Shown here in pieces: positions 47,562 to 60,600 of a DNA stretch of 64,000 bases. Every line of letters starts with the position of its first letter. Within the stretch, counting starts at the first letter, position 1. Source of the DNA: Diphasiastrum complanatum (lineage: Eukaryota; Streptophyta; Lycopodiopsida; Lycopodiales; Lycopodiaceae); contig CM055113.1 of NCBI GenBank assembly GCA_029204225.1, positions 28,399,592 to 28,463,591 on the forward strand. The letters are read 5' to 3'. The notes under the pieces are model-generated. The model saw only the letters and a list, made by a program, of their open reading frames with translations, did no database searches and had not been told where the DNA came from. Both the position numbers and the translations under genes were made by a program.

Positions 47562-50500
47562 TTGAGGGTTTTTTTTGAGAGTAGGTTTGCTAATTTACTA
47601 CTAACTAGCCATGTACATTGTATATTGTAATATGTATGGTGTGACATTAATGTTTTGAGTGACGAGTAAAAGTGATCAATATTTCTAGTCGTGTATGGAC
47701 GTTGGTAGCTACTAGCTAATGTCCATGATGATATTAGATAGATCATAGCTAAAACCGCAGGCAACAGATGGATCAAGAACCCTAAACCACAGGTGACAAG
47801 ACTTACGAGTTGGAAGTTGGAAGTTTTGCCTTAGGATTAGAATTTCAGTATTGATTGATCATGAATTATAATCTACATGTTACCCAATAACACTAAAAAA
47901 GCACTTGGTTTTGACATAATCGAAGGGTAGAATTTAAGGGAGACGGGGGAAAATAAAACCCTAAAACTGATTCGCCAATTCGAACCTGGAAGTCATATTT
48001 GCAAACCTGGGAGTTGAAAGAGTACCAAAACATTTTCGTAGCCAGTGGAAAAGCTAGTAAGTTCAATATCAAGGGAGCATGTTATAGGCCTACTTGCATG
48101 AGGGTGCTCATATCTACATGTTTGTTACAATGGAAAGTCTTGCCTTTATTCACATGACGTTGGCATCTTGTGAGAGTTGTGGACACATGTTGCCTTCATT
48201 AGAAGATTTGTTTCAATCTAAAATGATCTCCCCAAACCTATATGATTTTGACGAAAGGCCGAGGTTTCCATTAGCACAAAGACAATGCCCCATGTACATA
48301 GATTCACGAGCAAACACTTAGTATAAAGTACAAGGGATATGAACTTCCTCTCTGGGGATATTTTTGTGGGTAATTCATGTCAGTTACAACTTGCATGTGC
48401 TTTGCTGGAGAACAGTGGTCCCTGTCACAAATATGGCTATTATTTGCTCTTTCATGCAGTCTTCATGTGAAAACATCATTGTCACTTGTATCTATAACTA
48501 GGCGACATTATTTCAATATCAAGGAGAAACACGTGTCTATACAGAGGGAGCAACTTTTGTATTGGAAGATTGGCTACTAACCCTAACTAGGTCTGATTTC
48601 ACCAAGCTAGACTTTTTCACTAGAAACATATTATGTATTGTTTTGCACAAGAAGCAGGATTAAAAACACATATTTCATGTCACAATTTTAACCTAAAAAA
48701 CGTGCCAACCAAAATCAGACTACGGTAGTAGGCAGGCACTCAACTTAGTAGATTCAACAAAATTCTTTGTCAAGGTCTACCTAAGAAGCTTCTCCATTTA
48801 TTAGGGTGCTCTGTGAATTCTGTTGGAATTCTTGATGCATCATCAAGTTTTAGCATCTAAAGCCGCTGAATTGCTTCGTTTTGCCAGGAGGTACGTATTC
48901 CTGCAGCTGGGAGGAAGGGAGAACCTAAGAATCAAGGGGATATCAAAGATGATACGAATGTTGCTCGAGAAGATAAGCAGGTATTAAGCAAGTGAACCTT
49001 GCAACATTTGAATATTGTGTTTCAGCTATTTTTTCCCTATTATTTGTAGTGAGGAGTTTTTGTTCGATGAATGTACATAGGGCCTATTCATCACCCAACA
49101 GGAACCCTAAAGTGTGGTAATTTTGATTGTGTGTGTGTGTGAGAGAGAGAAAGAGAGAGAGATGTTGAAGAGTAATGCCTATTTTACCCCTTTTGGCTAA
49201 GCATTAGTTAAGTTGTACATAACTCATGGGGCATGTTTTTAATTAAATGCATGAGACCCCCCCTTTTGTTAAGTTATGTAAATTAGTGCAAGTGGCCCAC
49301 TTGGCCAAGTAGCTCACTCCTATGGTTGACACCTAGACTTTCCGTGCATGTAAAGGAGGTGCTTGCCTCACAAGGGATTTGGAGGACCCACGCCCTCCTC
49401 TCTCTCTCTAGCAATTCATTTCTTCTTGAGACTTTTGAGTTTGTGAGATGCTCATGCAATTCTCCTTGTGTGTGATATTTCCATAGCCAAGTTTTCTCAA
49501 GCTTTCATAGTTGATCTAGCATCTGAGTTAAGATACTCCATAGCTAGGTCTTGTAAATCTTCATGGTATCAGAGCAGGTTGTCTAGCCTGTGAGTCTGAG
49601 AGTGAGAGAAACTTCAGTGCTTAGATTCTTGAGAAGATTCTTATCTTCTACAAGCACCTCAATCTTGAAAGAGGGAGCATTTGATCTACAGGTGTCAGAT
49701 CAGGTGGAGTCTTGCACTGTTGGAGAGCTATTGGCAAGGGGAGTGGGATGATCCAAAAACTTTCTAAATCTGGCTAAGTTTTGGAGAGTCTTTCTGGAGG
49801 AGCTTACACAAAAGTAGGGCGCACTTTCTGTAGGGGCTTCTGGTTTCTGTTCCAGTGGAGCCTAGTGCTTGTGCTAGTGAGGCCACACCAAGTGGCAAAG
49901 ACAAAAGCAGGAGCTGAAGGGTTGCCTTGAAGTGGCTACATACCCTAGTTTGGGGTTAAACCCTTGTTGCTGGAAGCTGTTCTTTTCTGATCTCTTTCAA
50001 GTTGAGTTTCTGTTTTAAGCACAGATTTTAGCATGGCAAGTCTTGGGGAGAGTTTGCCGGGTGAATCTAGCAAACTAGATGGCACAAACTACAGAGTGTG
50101 GAAGTTCAAGATAGCCAATATCTTGATGGATAAGAATTGCTGGGAGGTCATGACAGGTACAGAACCTGTACCAACATCTGATCCTGAATTGAAGGACTAC
50201 ATGAACAGAAGACATAAAGCTCATAGGATAATCAATCTTTCTGTCAAGGACAATATTATTCCTCACATTTGCAATGCAAGGGATGCAGCTGATGCTTGGA
50301 CAATTCTGAAGTCTATGTTTGAAACAGTGGATTCAGCCAAGCTGGTGTATTTGCAAAACAGGTTACATACTCTCAAGATGGAAGCAGGTGCAACAATTGG
50401 TGATCATATTACAAAGGTCAAGGACCTATTGGATCAGCTTGCTTCAGTTGGAGAGAAAGTAAGTGACAGGAGTATTGTTCCCATAGTCTTGAACAACTTG

Positions 50501-53500
50501 TCATTCAACTATCAAGACTATGTGATGTCCCTTTCTGCTAGGGAGAAACTCCCAACCTTTGGGGAGTTATGTGGTCTTCTTAACAGGAGGAGATGAGAAG
50601 GAAGAATCTTTCTGAAAGGGAAGATAATCCAGAGCTTGCATTTGCTTCTAAGAAGAAGCAAAACTTTCAGAAGAAAGGCAAAGGCAAAAAGAAGAATTCA
50701 AAGCAAAGCTTGGAGCAGCAGGTGTCCAAGTTACAGGTTGGAGAGGAGTCAAGCACCAATTCCTCATCTACACCCAAGAGGAAGGGCAACTGCAACTATT
50801 GTGGTACGTATGGGCATTTTGCTTTTGAATGCAGGAAGAAGCAAAGTGATCAGAAGAAGGGAAAGAACCAGCAGAGTCACTTTGTTGACAAAGTTGCAGA
50901 GGAGGAGCAATCTGGTGTGCTTGAGCTATTCACCGCAGCCCTATCATCTGAATCCACATTTGGTGGATGGTACATTGATTCTGGAGCCTCAAAGCACATG
51001 ACACCTCATAGAGATTGGTTCAGCACCTATGAGGAGACATAAGATGGCCAGCATGTTTGCCTTGGAGATAATTCTACACGTATGGTGAGGGGCAAAGGTA
51101 TAGTTGCAATACAACTATCATCAGGTGAGGTGAAGGAAATTAAAAGTGTGTTGCATGTACTAGGGTTGGCTAAGAACTTGTTATCTGTTGGTGCCATTAC
51201 CAAACAGAACATGGTGGTAGAGTTTAATGATTCTAAATGTTTGGTAAAAGACAAAGAGAAGAACTTCAAAGTGGTAGCCAAGGGAATGCAAGAAGGAGGT
51301 CTTTACAAGCTTTTCACAACCATTCCTAGCCAAGAGGCCTTGTCTGCAAGAGATACTAATCGGGACAAGCTTTGGCATGAGAGATATGATCATTTGAGTT
51401 ACAAAAGTTTGCAAGTTTTGAACAGGCACAAAATGGTAGTAGATCTTCCTAGCATTAAGTCTTCTTCAGATACATGTGAGGCTTGTGCATTAGGGAAGCA
51501 ACAGAGGAAAAAGTTTCCAAAGGAGAAAGCTACCAGGGCCAAGGGCATTCTTGAACTTGTGCATTCAGATTTATGCGGTCCCATGCAGGTCAAATCAGCA
51601 GGGGGGGCATACTATCTCATGACCTTCGTAGATGATTTCTCTCCGAAGGTATGGGTCTATTTTCTGAAACTGAAATCTAAAGCGTTCAAATACTTCAAAC
51701 AGTGGAAAGCTATGGTGGAAAACCACACAGGAAAGAGGTTAAAGACTCTCAGGTCAGATAAGGATGGTGAGTATATTTCTGATGAGTTCAAAGATCTTTG
51801 CAAAGCATGTGGGATAAAGAGACAGTTTACTGCTCCACATACACCGCAGCAAAACGGCGTGGCTGAACGGAAAAACAGGTCTATAGTTGAGTGTGCGAGG
51901 AGCATGCTCAAGGCAAAGGGGTTGCCAAATTCCTTTTGGGCAGAAGCGGTAGCAACTGCTGTTTTTCTATTGAATAGAAGTCTAACCAAAGCAGTTGAAG
52001 GAATAACGCCAGAAGAGGCATATAGTGGCAACAAGCCCAAAGTGGGCAGCCTTCGAGTATTTGGGTGTACAACATATGCACATATACCAAAGGACTTGCG
52101 GAAGAAACTTGATGCAAAATCCGTAAAGTGTGTCTTTCTTGGGTATAGTGAAGGTGAGAAAGCTTATGTGCTATATGATCTCGAAAACAGGAGGAAGATC
52201 CTAAGTCGAGATGTCATCTTTGATGAAGAGCATGCACCCAAGATACAGGAGCAGGAGAAGGAAGGAATTACTGAGTTCATACCCTTGATTGATTCCACGG
52301 ATGAGGATCCTAGTCAAGAGTCCTGTAAGCCTCAAGTGCAGGAGCAACAACAGGAAATCGAACCTACTAGTTCGAGACCTCTTTTTGGCCAAGTACCAGA
52401 AGCAGAAGTTGGGGACAAACGGAAGACTAAAACAGTACCATGGGATACGTGGTCACCATCCACATCACCTACTGCTAGGAAGAAGCTACCTAGGTGGTAT
52501 TGGGAAACAATCAAAGAAGGTCAAATGATTGAAGAAGGAGAGAGCAGTGAACAGGGTGTCAGAAGATCTCTTAGGTCTCATGAGAGACAAGAGACTAACT
52601 TTGCTCTTATGTCCACTATTCTGAATGCAGATGAGCCACAGTTCTTTCATGAAGCCGTGAGAGAAAAGGTATGGCAACATGCCATGCAGGAGGAGTACGA
52701 CTCCATTGTCAAGAATGACACATGGGAGCTTACTACATTGCCAGAAGGGAAGCAACCAATAGGTTGCAAGTGGGTCTATAAGACCAAGTTTCATGCCAAT
52801 GGAACAGTGGACAAGTACAAGGCAAGGTTGGTGGCGAAAGGCTATGCTCAGCAAGAGGGGCTAGACTATGATGAGACATTCACACCTGTTGCTAAAATGA
52901 CATCTATCAGGACCGTTTTGGCTATAGCCTCATATTTTGATTGGGATGTCCATCAAATGGATGTCAAGAGTGCCTTTCTTAATGGGCACCTACAGGAGGA
53001 GGTTTACATGGAACAACCGCAGGGATTTGAAATAACAGGCAAGGAGAATCTGGTTTGCAGGCTTAGGAAAGCCTTGTATGGGCTCAAACAGGCGCCAAGG
53101 GCTTGGTATAGCCGAATTGATGAGTACTTTGCAAGGCAAGGGTTTGAGAAGAGTAAGTCTGATTGCAATCTTTATGTCTTCAGGGAAGGAGAAGACTTTG
53201 TGGTTGTTGTGCTCTATGTGGATGATCTACTCATCACGGGAAGCAATAAGAAGTTTATTGCTTGTGTTAAGAAGAATGTTTCTAATGAGTTTGAAATGAA
53301 AGATTTGGGTTTGCTACACTATTGCCTAGGAGTTGAAGTTTGGAAAGGGAAGCGTTGTCTTTTTATCTCACAGGCAAAGTATGCACAGAAATTATTGAAG
53401 AGGTTTAACATGCAAGAAAGCAAACCAATCAGCACACCCATGGATGCAAGCAACAAGCCATCAAAAGATGATGGTCCAGCATTTGCAGATGAGACGCTCT

Positions 53501-54573
53501 ATCGTCAGTTAGTGGGCAGCCTGATTTACCTTACTACCACCAGGCCAGATATTGCTTATGCGGTTGGAATTGCAAGTCAATACATGTGTAAGCCTACCGA
53601 AACACATTGGAAGGCAGCCAAGCGGATCCTACGATATGTGAGAGGGACAGTGACTTATGGGATTGGATACACGGATGACGGGAACCTTCAGCTGGAAGGC
53701 TATTCAGATTCTGATTGGGCAGGTGATAGAGACGATCGGAGATCGACGACAGGCTATTGTTTCAGCCTAGGTTCAGGGGCTATATCGTGGTGCAGTAAGA
53801 AGCAGCCTACTATTGCTCTATCGTCTACCGAAGCTGAGTACAGGGTGACTACGAGGTCCGCCTGTGAAGCCATTTGGTTACGCCGTCTACTTGAGGACAT
53901 GCAGATTGCTCAAGTAAGACCTACATTGTTACATTGTGATAACGAAAGCTGCATTCAGCTTGCAAGGAATCCAGTCTATCATGCACGGACAAAACACATA
54001 GAGGTGGACCAGCATTTTATACGAGAGAAAGTGCACAGTGGGGAGATCGAGCTAGTTTATTGTGACACCAACGACCGGACAGCTGATATTTTTACTAAAC
54101 CACTTAGTAAAGATAAGTTTGAAAAGTTCAGAACCTTGTTGGGTGTTAGTTTGAATAAAATTGCCATTAAGGGGGGGTGTTGAAGAGTAATGCCTATTTT
54201 ACCCCTTTTGGCTAAGCATTAGTTAAGTTGTACATAACTCATGGGGCATGTTTTTAACTAAATGCATGAGACCCCCCCTTTTGTTAAGTTATGTAAATTA
54301 GTGCAAGTGGCCCACTTGGCCAAGTAGCTCACTCCTATGGTTGACACCTAGACTTTCCATGCATGTAAAGGAGGTGCTTGCCTCACAAGGGATTTGGAGG
54401 ACCCACGCCCTTCTCTCTCTCTCTAGCAATTCATTTCTTCTTGAGACTTTTGAGTTTGTGAGATGCTCATGCAATTCTCCTTGTGTGTGATATTTCCATA
54501 GCCAAGTTTTCTCAAGCTTTCATAGTTGATCTAGCATCTGAGTTAAGATACTCCATAGCTAGGTCTTGTAAAT

Positions 54574-54620
<47 letters not shown>

Positions 54621-57600
54621 TATTTCAGAATTCAGATACATGCTTGGGTGATTGCAAATCGTACAGATTGTGACACGAGCCTTCTCTGCCTTGCCGCTAT
54701 CTAATTATCGTGTTTGGTGGTCCCTTTCTGAGAATAAATATGGGGGAACAGCTCTTCTTGTGAAGAAAAGATTCAATCCAGTTTCTATTACCTTTTCTCT
54801 TGGTAAAATTCTCTGTCACCCATTTTGTTTCGTTGTTCTTGTTCTATACGATTTATGACGCATATAGTTACAATCAGTTTTTTGCTTTATATCAAAGTAT
54901 GAAAGCCACAAAGTAATGAAATTGATGGTTGCCTTGCCCTTTGAGCTTATGATGGTCTTCAATCTCATACACCATGTATTGTATTTACTGAAAGAGCTCA
55001 TGAGTATGCATGCTGTGATATCTTCCTAACTTTGGTTTTCGAAGTGTCACGAATGTTTTTGAGTTATAGGACTTTTATATTGTCATGAAGGAAATTATGA
55101 TCATATGGATCACTTCCTACATCATGGCCAATCTGCGTGTTTTTTCACTTATGTTTTCATTATTTCTGCATATTTTTCATGAGAATATTGCAGGCTGGTA
55201 TTTAGTTGTAGCGTATTCCCAGTTATGATCAAAATCTCAGGTGTTGAATCAATGAAGCATAAAAGACAGCAATAGACTAAAGCCCTACAAGCAATAGACA
55301 AGACAATAGGTTCTTTCACGAAGAGCCCAAGCAATACCAATCAATAATCTGAAAAATGAGTGTGTACAAAGGCCCCTATAAATACCCTACCAATGAACCC
55401 TAAAATAGGAATTCAAAAGTAAAGGGAGGCAAAACGTGGAGGGTGATGCTTTGTCTCGTTTACCTGCTCTTACTTACAGTCTTGTTACGTCTCCCCACTC
55501 TTGGTATGATGATCTTCCTCAGGCTTATGCCACATGTCCAGACTTTCGTGATGTTATGTCGTCTGCCTCTCGTCCTTCCTCTCACCCTCACCAGGTTTAT
55601 TCCATTGTTAATCATCGTTTATTTCACTATGGTTCGTTATGTATTCCCAGCACTCTCGACATACGTCCACAGCTCCTTCTTGATGCCCATTCTTCTCCTG
55701 TTGGTGGCCATTTTGGTTTTCAGAAGTCCTTGTTCTATTTGAAAGAACATTTTTATTGGCCTTCCATGAAGCGTGAGCTTTCCCACCTTATTCATACTTG
55801 TGATTTTTGCCTTCGTAACAAGTATTCCCGTGAAAAACCTGGCGGTCTCCTTCAAAGTTGGCCTATTCCTTCCCGCCAGTGGACTGATATATCTATGGAC
55901 TTCATTTTAGGTCTTCCCCGTACTCAGCGTGGTCATGACTCTTGTTTGGTGGTAGTTGATAGGTTTTTCTAAACAAGCTCATTTCATACCAGTCAGACGT
56001 ACTATTACAGCAGAGCAGTGTGGTCGTATATTTATTTCTGAGATTTTCCGCTTACATGGTCTCCCACGATCCATACTTACTGATCGGGATACCGAGTTTA
56101 CATCATGTTTTTGGACAGAGCTTATGCGTATCTTGGATGTTAGGATACTTATGGGCACTGCTTATCATTCTTTTGCAGATGGTCAGTCTGAGGTTATTAA
56201 CCGGGTATTGGAGGATTATTGATGACATTATGTTTCCCCTTTTGGTCGTGATTGGGATCAGCATTTATGTTTGGCTGAGTATAGTTATACTGTTAGTTCG
56301 AGCACAGGTGTTTCTCCTTTTCTGCTTGCTCATGGATACTCACCAGTTCTACCCGGTATACCTGCTCCTCTAGATGATGCACCTGTTACTATTTCATCTT
56401 ATCTTTCGAGTGCTCGGGAGATTATTACTAGAGCTGCTACTCATTTACAGCATATTCAGCAGCGGTACAGGACCATTGTTGATCGTCATCGGCGCCATGT
56501 TGAGTTTGCAGAGGGAGATACTGTTTTTCTCCGGTTACGCTTTGCTCGCCATCATTTTGTACAGGGTCTTGCTTCTACTGAGAAGTTTGCGCCGCGCTAT
56601 TATGGGCCTTTTCGGATTCTTGAGCGCCTCAGTCCAGTTACATATCGTCTTGAGTTACCTGCTGCTACTCGGGCTTGTGATATCTTTCATGTCAGTTTAT
56701 TACGTGCTGCTATTGAGGATGATGCTCCTCGAGATTCCTCATTTCCTACAGATCCAGAGCTTTTTCCATTCCTGCCAGCTGCTATTTTACAGCTGCGCTT
56801 CTTGCATAGTCGTCGCCATCGGTAGGCTTATAATGAATATCAAAATGAAAGGACTGTAAAAACTGAAGCCAACGGTACTGACGATCACTAAGATCCTTTT
56901 GTGTATACAAATAACAAAGTGACTGGGGATCAGTAAAAACATCAAACGGAACACGATACAGATAATGATGCCACTTCTTTAAAGCAAAAATGATAGCAAG
57001 CCACCTTTTTTCATGAGTGGAATAGCGCTGCTCATACGAACGAAGACGACGGGATTCATATGCAATAACACACTGACACTGACGTAACAAAGCACCTAAT
57101 CCTGTGGAACTAGCATCAGTCTCAACAGCAAAACGCTGGGAAAAATCTGGAAGACATAAAACAGGGGCAGTGGTAAGATTAACTTTCAAAGTATCAAAAG
57201 CTGACTGACATGCGGGAGTCCAAGCAAACGAAGTTTCCTTTTTCAACAGAGCATGCAAAGGAGATGCAAGAGTGGCAAAATGAGCAACTGGTTTACGAAG
57301 ATGGATAGCAAGACCAAGAAACATACGAACATCATGAACATCAGCAGGCACAAGCCATGAAAGAATAGAACGGACCTTACGAGGGTCGAGACGAACAGTA
57401 CCATTAGTAACAAAGAAGCCCAAAAACTCGATTTGTACCACAGCAAAAGAACATTTAGAACGTTTAGCATACAGATGATGAGTAACTAACAAAACAAAAA
57501 CAGAACGAACGTGCTGAACATGAAGAGAGAGAGAGTGGTGCTATAAATGAGGATATCCTCAAAATAAACAATGACACACTTTCCAAGCAGAGGACGAAAG

Positions 57601-60600
57601 ATGTTATTCATGACATTCTGAAAAGTGGGCGGGCCATTGGTAACACCAAAAGGAAGGACACGAAACTCATATAGACCAAAGTGGGTACGGAAAGCTGTCT
57701 TGTGCTCATCAAGAGGATGCATACTAATCTGGTGATAACCGGAACGGAGGTCAAGTTTAGAAAAGATCTTGGCTTGGCCTAACTGGTCAAACAGGTCATC
57801 CATATGAAGGAGAGGGTACTGATTACAGATAGTAAGTTTATTTAAAGCACGATAATCTATACATAGACGTTGAGTACCATCCTTCTTATCAACAAGTAAA
57901 ACAGGAGCACCAAAAGGAATGTGGCTAGGAACAATAAGGCCTTGACGTAATAAATCAGACACTTGACGCTGGACTTCCTCGCGCTCAACAATAGACATAC
58001 GAAAAGGAGGACGAGAAGGAGGTGATGCAGAGGAAACAAGGTCTATATGGTGGTTGACATCTCGTAGAGGTGGTAACTGAGTCGGCTCTCTAAAAACATG
58101 CTCAAATTCACGCAACAGTTCAGAAAATACCTGTGGCAAAGGTGGTGCATCCGCAATAGGCTGAACTGGCTGAACAGAAAGAATAGCCGCACAGTGGGCC
58201 TTCGGGAGGCTCCGTATGAACTGCTTCCCGGAAATAAGCTGATAGTCCTGCCGAGAATCAATACCGGAAAATATATGCTGAGTACCATCATGAGAGAATG
58301 TCAATGTCTGCTGCTGGAGGTCTACTGTAACTGCACCAAGGGATGCAAACCAATCAGCACCGAGGATAAGATTGTACCGTGTAAGTGGAATAATATGAAA
58401 ATCTGTCTGACCAAGGAAGTCTTTAATCCGATATAAAAGCTGCTGATACATTTGCGTGCTAGGAAAAGAGTGTGCGTTGGCAACCTCAACATGCAGGGGA
58501 TGAGGCATAGTGACTGGCATAGCACGAATGCGTGTAGTAATATGACTGCTGAGAAACGAGTGAGTGCTACCCGTGTCAACAAGGGCAATAAACTCACGAC
58601 CAGTGATACGTACGCGAAGACGGATATGGCGTGGACCCGGCTTACCGGCCCAAGTAGCATAAGCAAGCTGAGCATGGCATACAGCTAGATCAGGGGGATC
58701 AGGAACAGGCTCAGTGGGTGTGGCAAATTGATCAACAGGTGGGTCATCATCAAGAATATGAAGGCATATGGCAGAATCAGGACTATCATCAGGTGTGTCA
58801 GCATCATGGAAATAGACGGCAGTAGCAGTGGCAGGCTGTCGGCAATCACGGGCGATATGATCAAGACTCTTACAGTTGAAACATAAGCGCTTCTCACGGA
58901 TCTCAGACATCTCAGGCTGTGAGTAGCGACGAACAAAAACAGGATGAGGAGAAAAAGGAGGACGTGGTGTAGAAGGAAGAGTGGACGAAGGTGAACTGAC
59001 AGATGTGGGACTAGCAGAGGATGGAGAGGAAAAAATAGGATGTGTGAAAGGACGCGAAGGACGAGAAACAGAGGAAGAGATGGGAGAGTACTTGTGCTGC
59101 AGTGCGGTAGCAAGGGAGATGGCGTGAGAAAGAGTGAGTGGAAAAAAAGAAGAAATATCATACCTGAGTGCACCTTGTAGACCAGCAACGTAGTGAGAGA
59201 TGAGCTCCAATGTAGAAATATCTGGGAATAGATAGGAAAGCTCTGTAAACCGTGTCGTATAAGCAGCCAAGTCACCAGTGTGAGATAAACTGCAAAATAT
59301 GTCGCGCTGTCGAATAAGCCACTGAGGATCAATTATCGCTAGGCGGAGTGCTATCATAAACTCTGCCCAACTAGCAAGGCCAGGGTGTGAAGCCGTCTGG
59401 CGAAACATGCGCCAGCAAGTAGCAGCACGGCCCTCCAAATGTATCCGCTGAATGTCAGTCTTAGGAAACATAAGGAAGTAGGTTTTAAGCTTAGAATACC
59501 AATTCTCGAGTTCATTTCCATCGGATGACCCAGAATACACAGTAAGCTGAACCTTACCCTTAAAGTCTCGTGGCAAAGGACCAGAAGATGAAGGAGTCTC
59601 GGGTGGCGGAAATGTACGCTGTGGGGGAACAGGTGGAGATAGTGGAGAAACACTGGACTGTAATGATAGTGTAGCAATCTGGGCAGAAAGAGCAGTGAAC
59701 GTCTCTCGTAACTCCTGGTGTAAATCAGTGCGTACATCACTCATGGCTTCCCTAAGATGATCTCGGAATTCATGCCGTACTTCGTCAAGGTAAGTGGAAG
59801 ACGGTATGCGAGGCTTAGAAGATGTAGGGGAAGTATCCATGGTCAAGGAATGCAGGAAGTGAAGAGAGTGTAAGAAAAGCTTAATATCGGAGGGAGCGGA
59901 CTTTTGTTGTCACCCCAAATACGCTTTAGGTACACAAACGACACTAAGAGCAAGAAAGGAAATGACAAATGTCAAGAAAAGGTGTGGAAAGCAAGGAAAC
60001 CAGCAAAGATACCTCTCGATAGAGCTCCAAGCGTGTGCGAAGAGCTGGCTGGAAAATGTGACCACAAGGAGAATGAAAGTGGGCGCTAGACAGCCTCTTA
60101 TCAATGCTGAAAATATGGCTGGAAATCTGTGGAAAACGTGATGAAATAGGGCGATGGACAGCCTCCAATCAAAACTGAAATATGGCTGAAACTCTGCTGG
60201 AACAATGGCTGAAAAATGTGATGAAGTAGGGCACTGGACAGCCTCCAATCAATGCTGAAAAGATGGCTGGGAATCCTTTCCCTGAATCAAATGGAGGGTT
60301 CAAAAAAAAAAGAGGGAAAAGGATTTGGAACTTGGGCGCCGGAAATAATCTGCCCAAATTTTTTTTTTTCGTCCGCCAAATTTAGCGGAAGTACTTCCGC
60401 TAACTATCTGCTAAAGCTCCGCCAAGAAAAATGCTCTGATGGGAGTTGGTCCTCCTCCAAACTGTGCTGAATGTTGCTGAAGCAAAGAGACGAAAGCCCT
60501 CAACAAAGAGAGAAAAATCAGCAAGGAAAATGGGCACCCAATCAAAAAATCAGATATGAAATTCAGCAATCAGGAAAGTGATTTGATACCAAGTTATGAT

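Larger units (their letters stand above)
22218..48887 (+). other. APE1L intron 1 (26.7 kb)
   Basis: GT at 22218 to AG at 48887. It contains LINE copies, the nested D/F/E gypsy complex, microsatellites, and about 5 kb of sequence with no recognisable coding content. For comparison, intron 2 without its transposon would be about 270 bp. Confidence 0.85.
49163..54578 (+). mobile_element. Copia element H, complete and young
   Basis: LTRs 49163-49563 and 54178-54575, PBS, polyprotein region and purine tract before the 3' LTR. Inserted into a (GT)n(GA)n microsatellite of APE1L intron 2, so the 5-bp target duplication (AGAGA type) cannot be told apart from the repeat. The last three LTR bases (TCA on the left) are replaced by GAG on the right. 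LTRs differ by three transitions in ~398 bp by eye. Confidence 0.95.
48981..54666 (+). other. APE1L intron 2 (5.7 kb, one copia insertion)
   Basis: GT at 48981 to AG at 54666. Removing the copia element (49163 to about 54578) leaves about 270 bp made of a short host intron and a (GT)n(GA)n tract, so nearly all its length comes from one recent insertion, in the same orientation as the gene. Confidence 0.88.

Noticed and set aside
48094-48580. Two 67-75-codon frames near the end of intron 1
   Set aside because: No motif, no splice context, and they lie in the intron between exons 1 and 2.
50580-50596. Programmed -1 frameshift in copia H between gag and the zinc knuckle
   Set aside because: No clear slippery heptamer is seen, copia families usually use one frame, and a second plain stop lies downstream. 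A 1-base indel is simpler.
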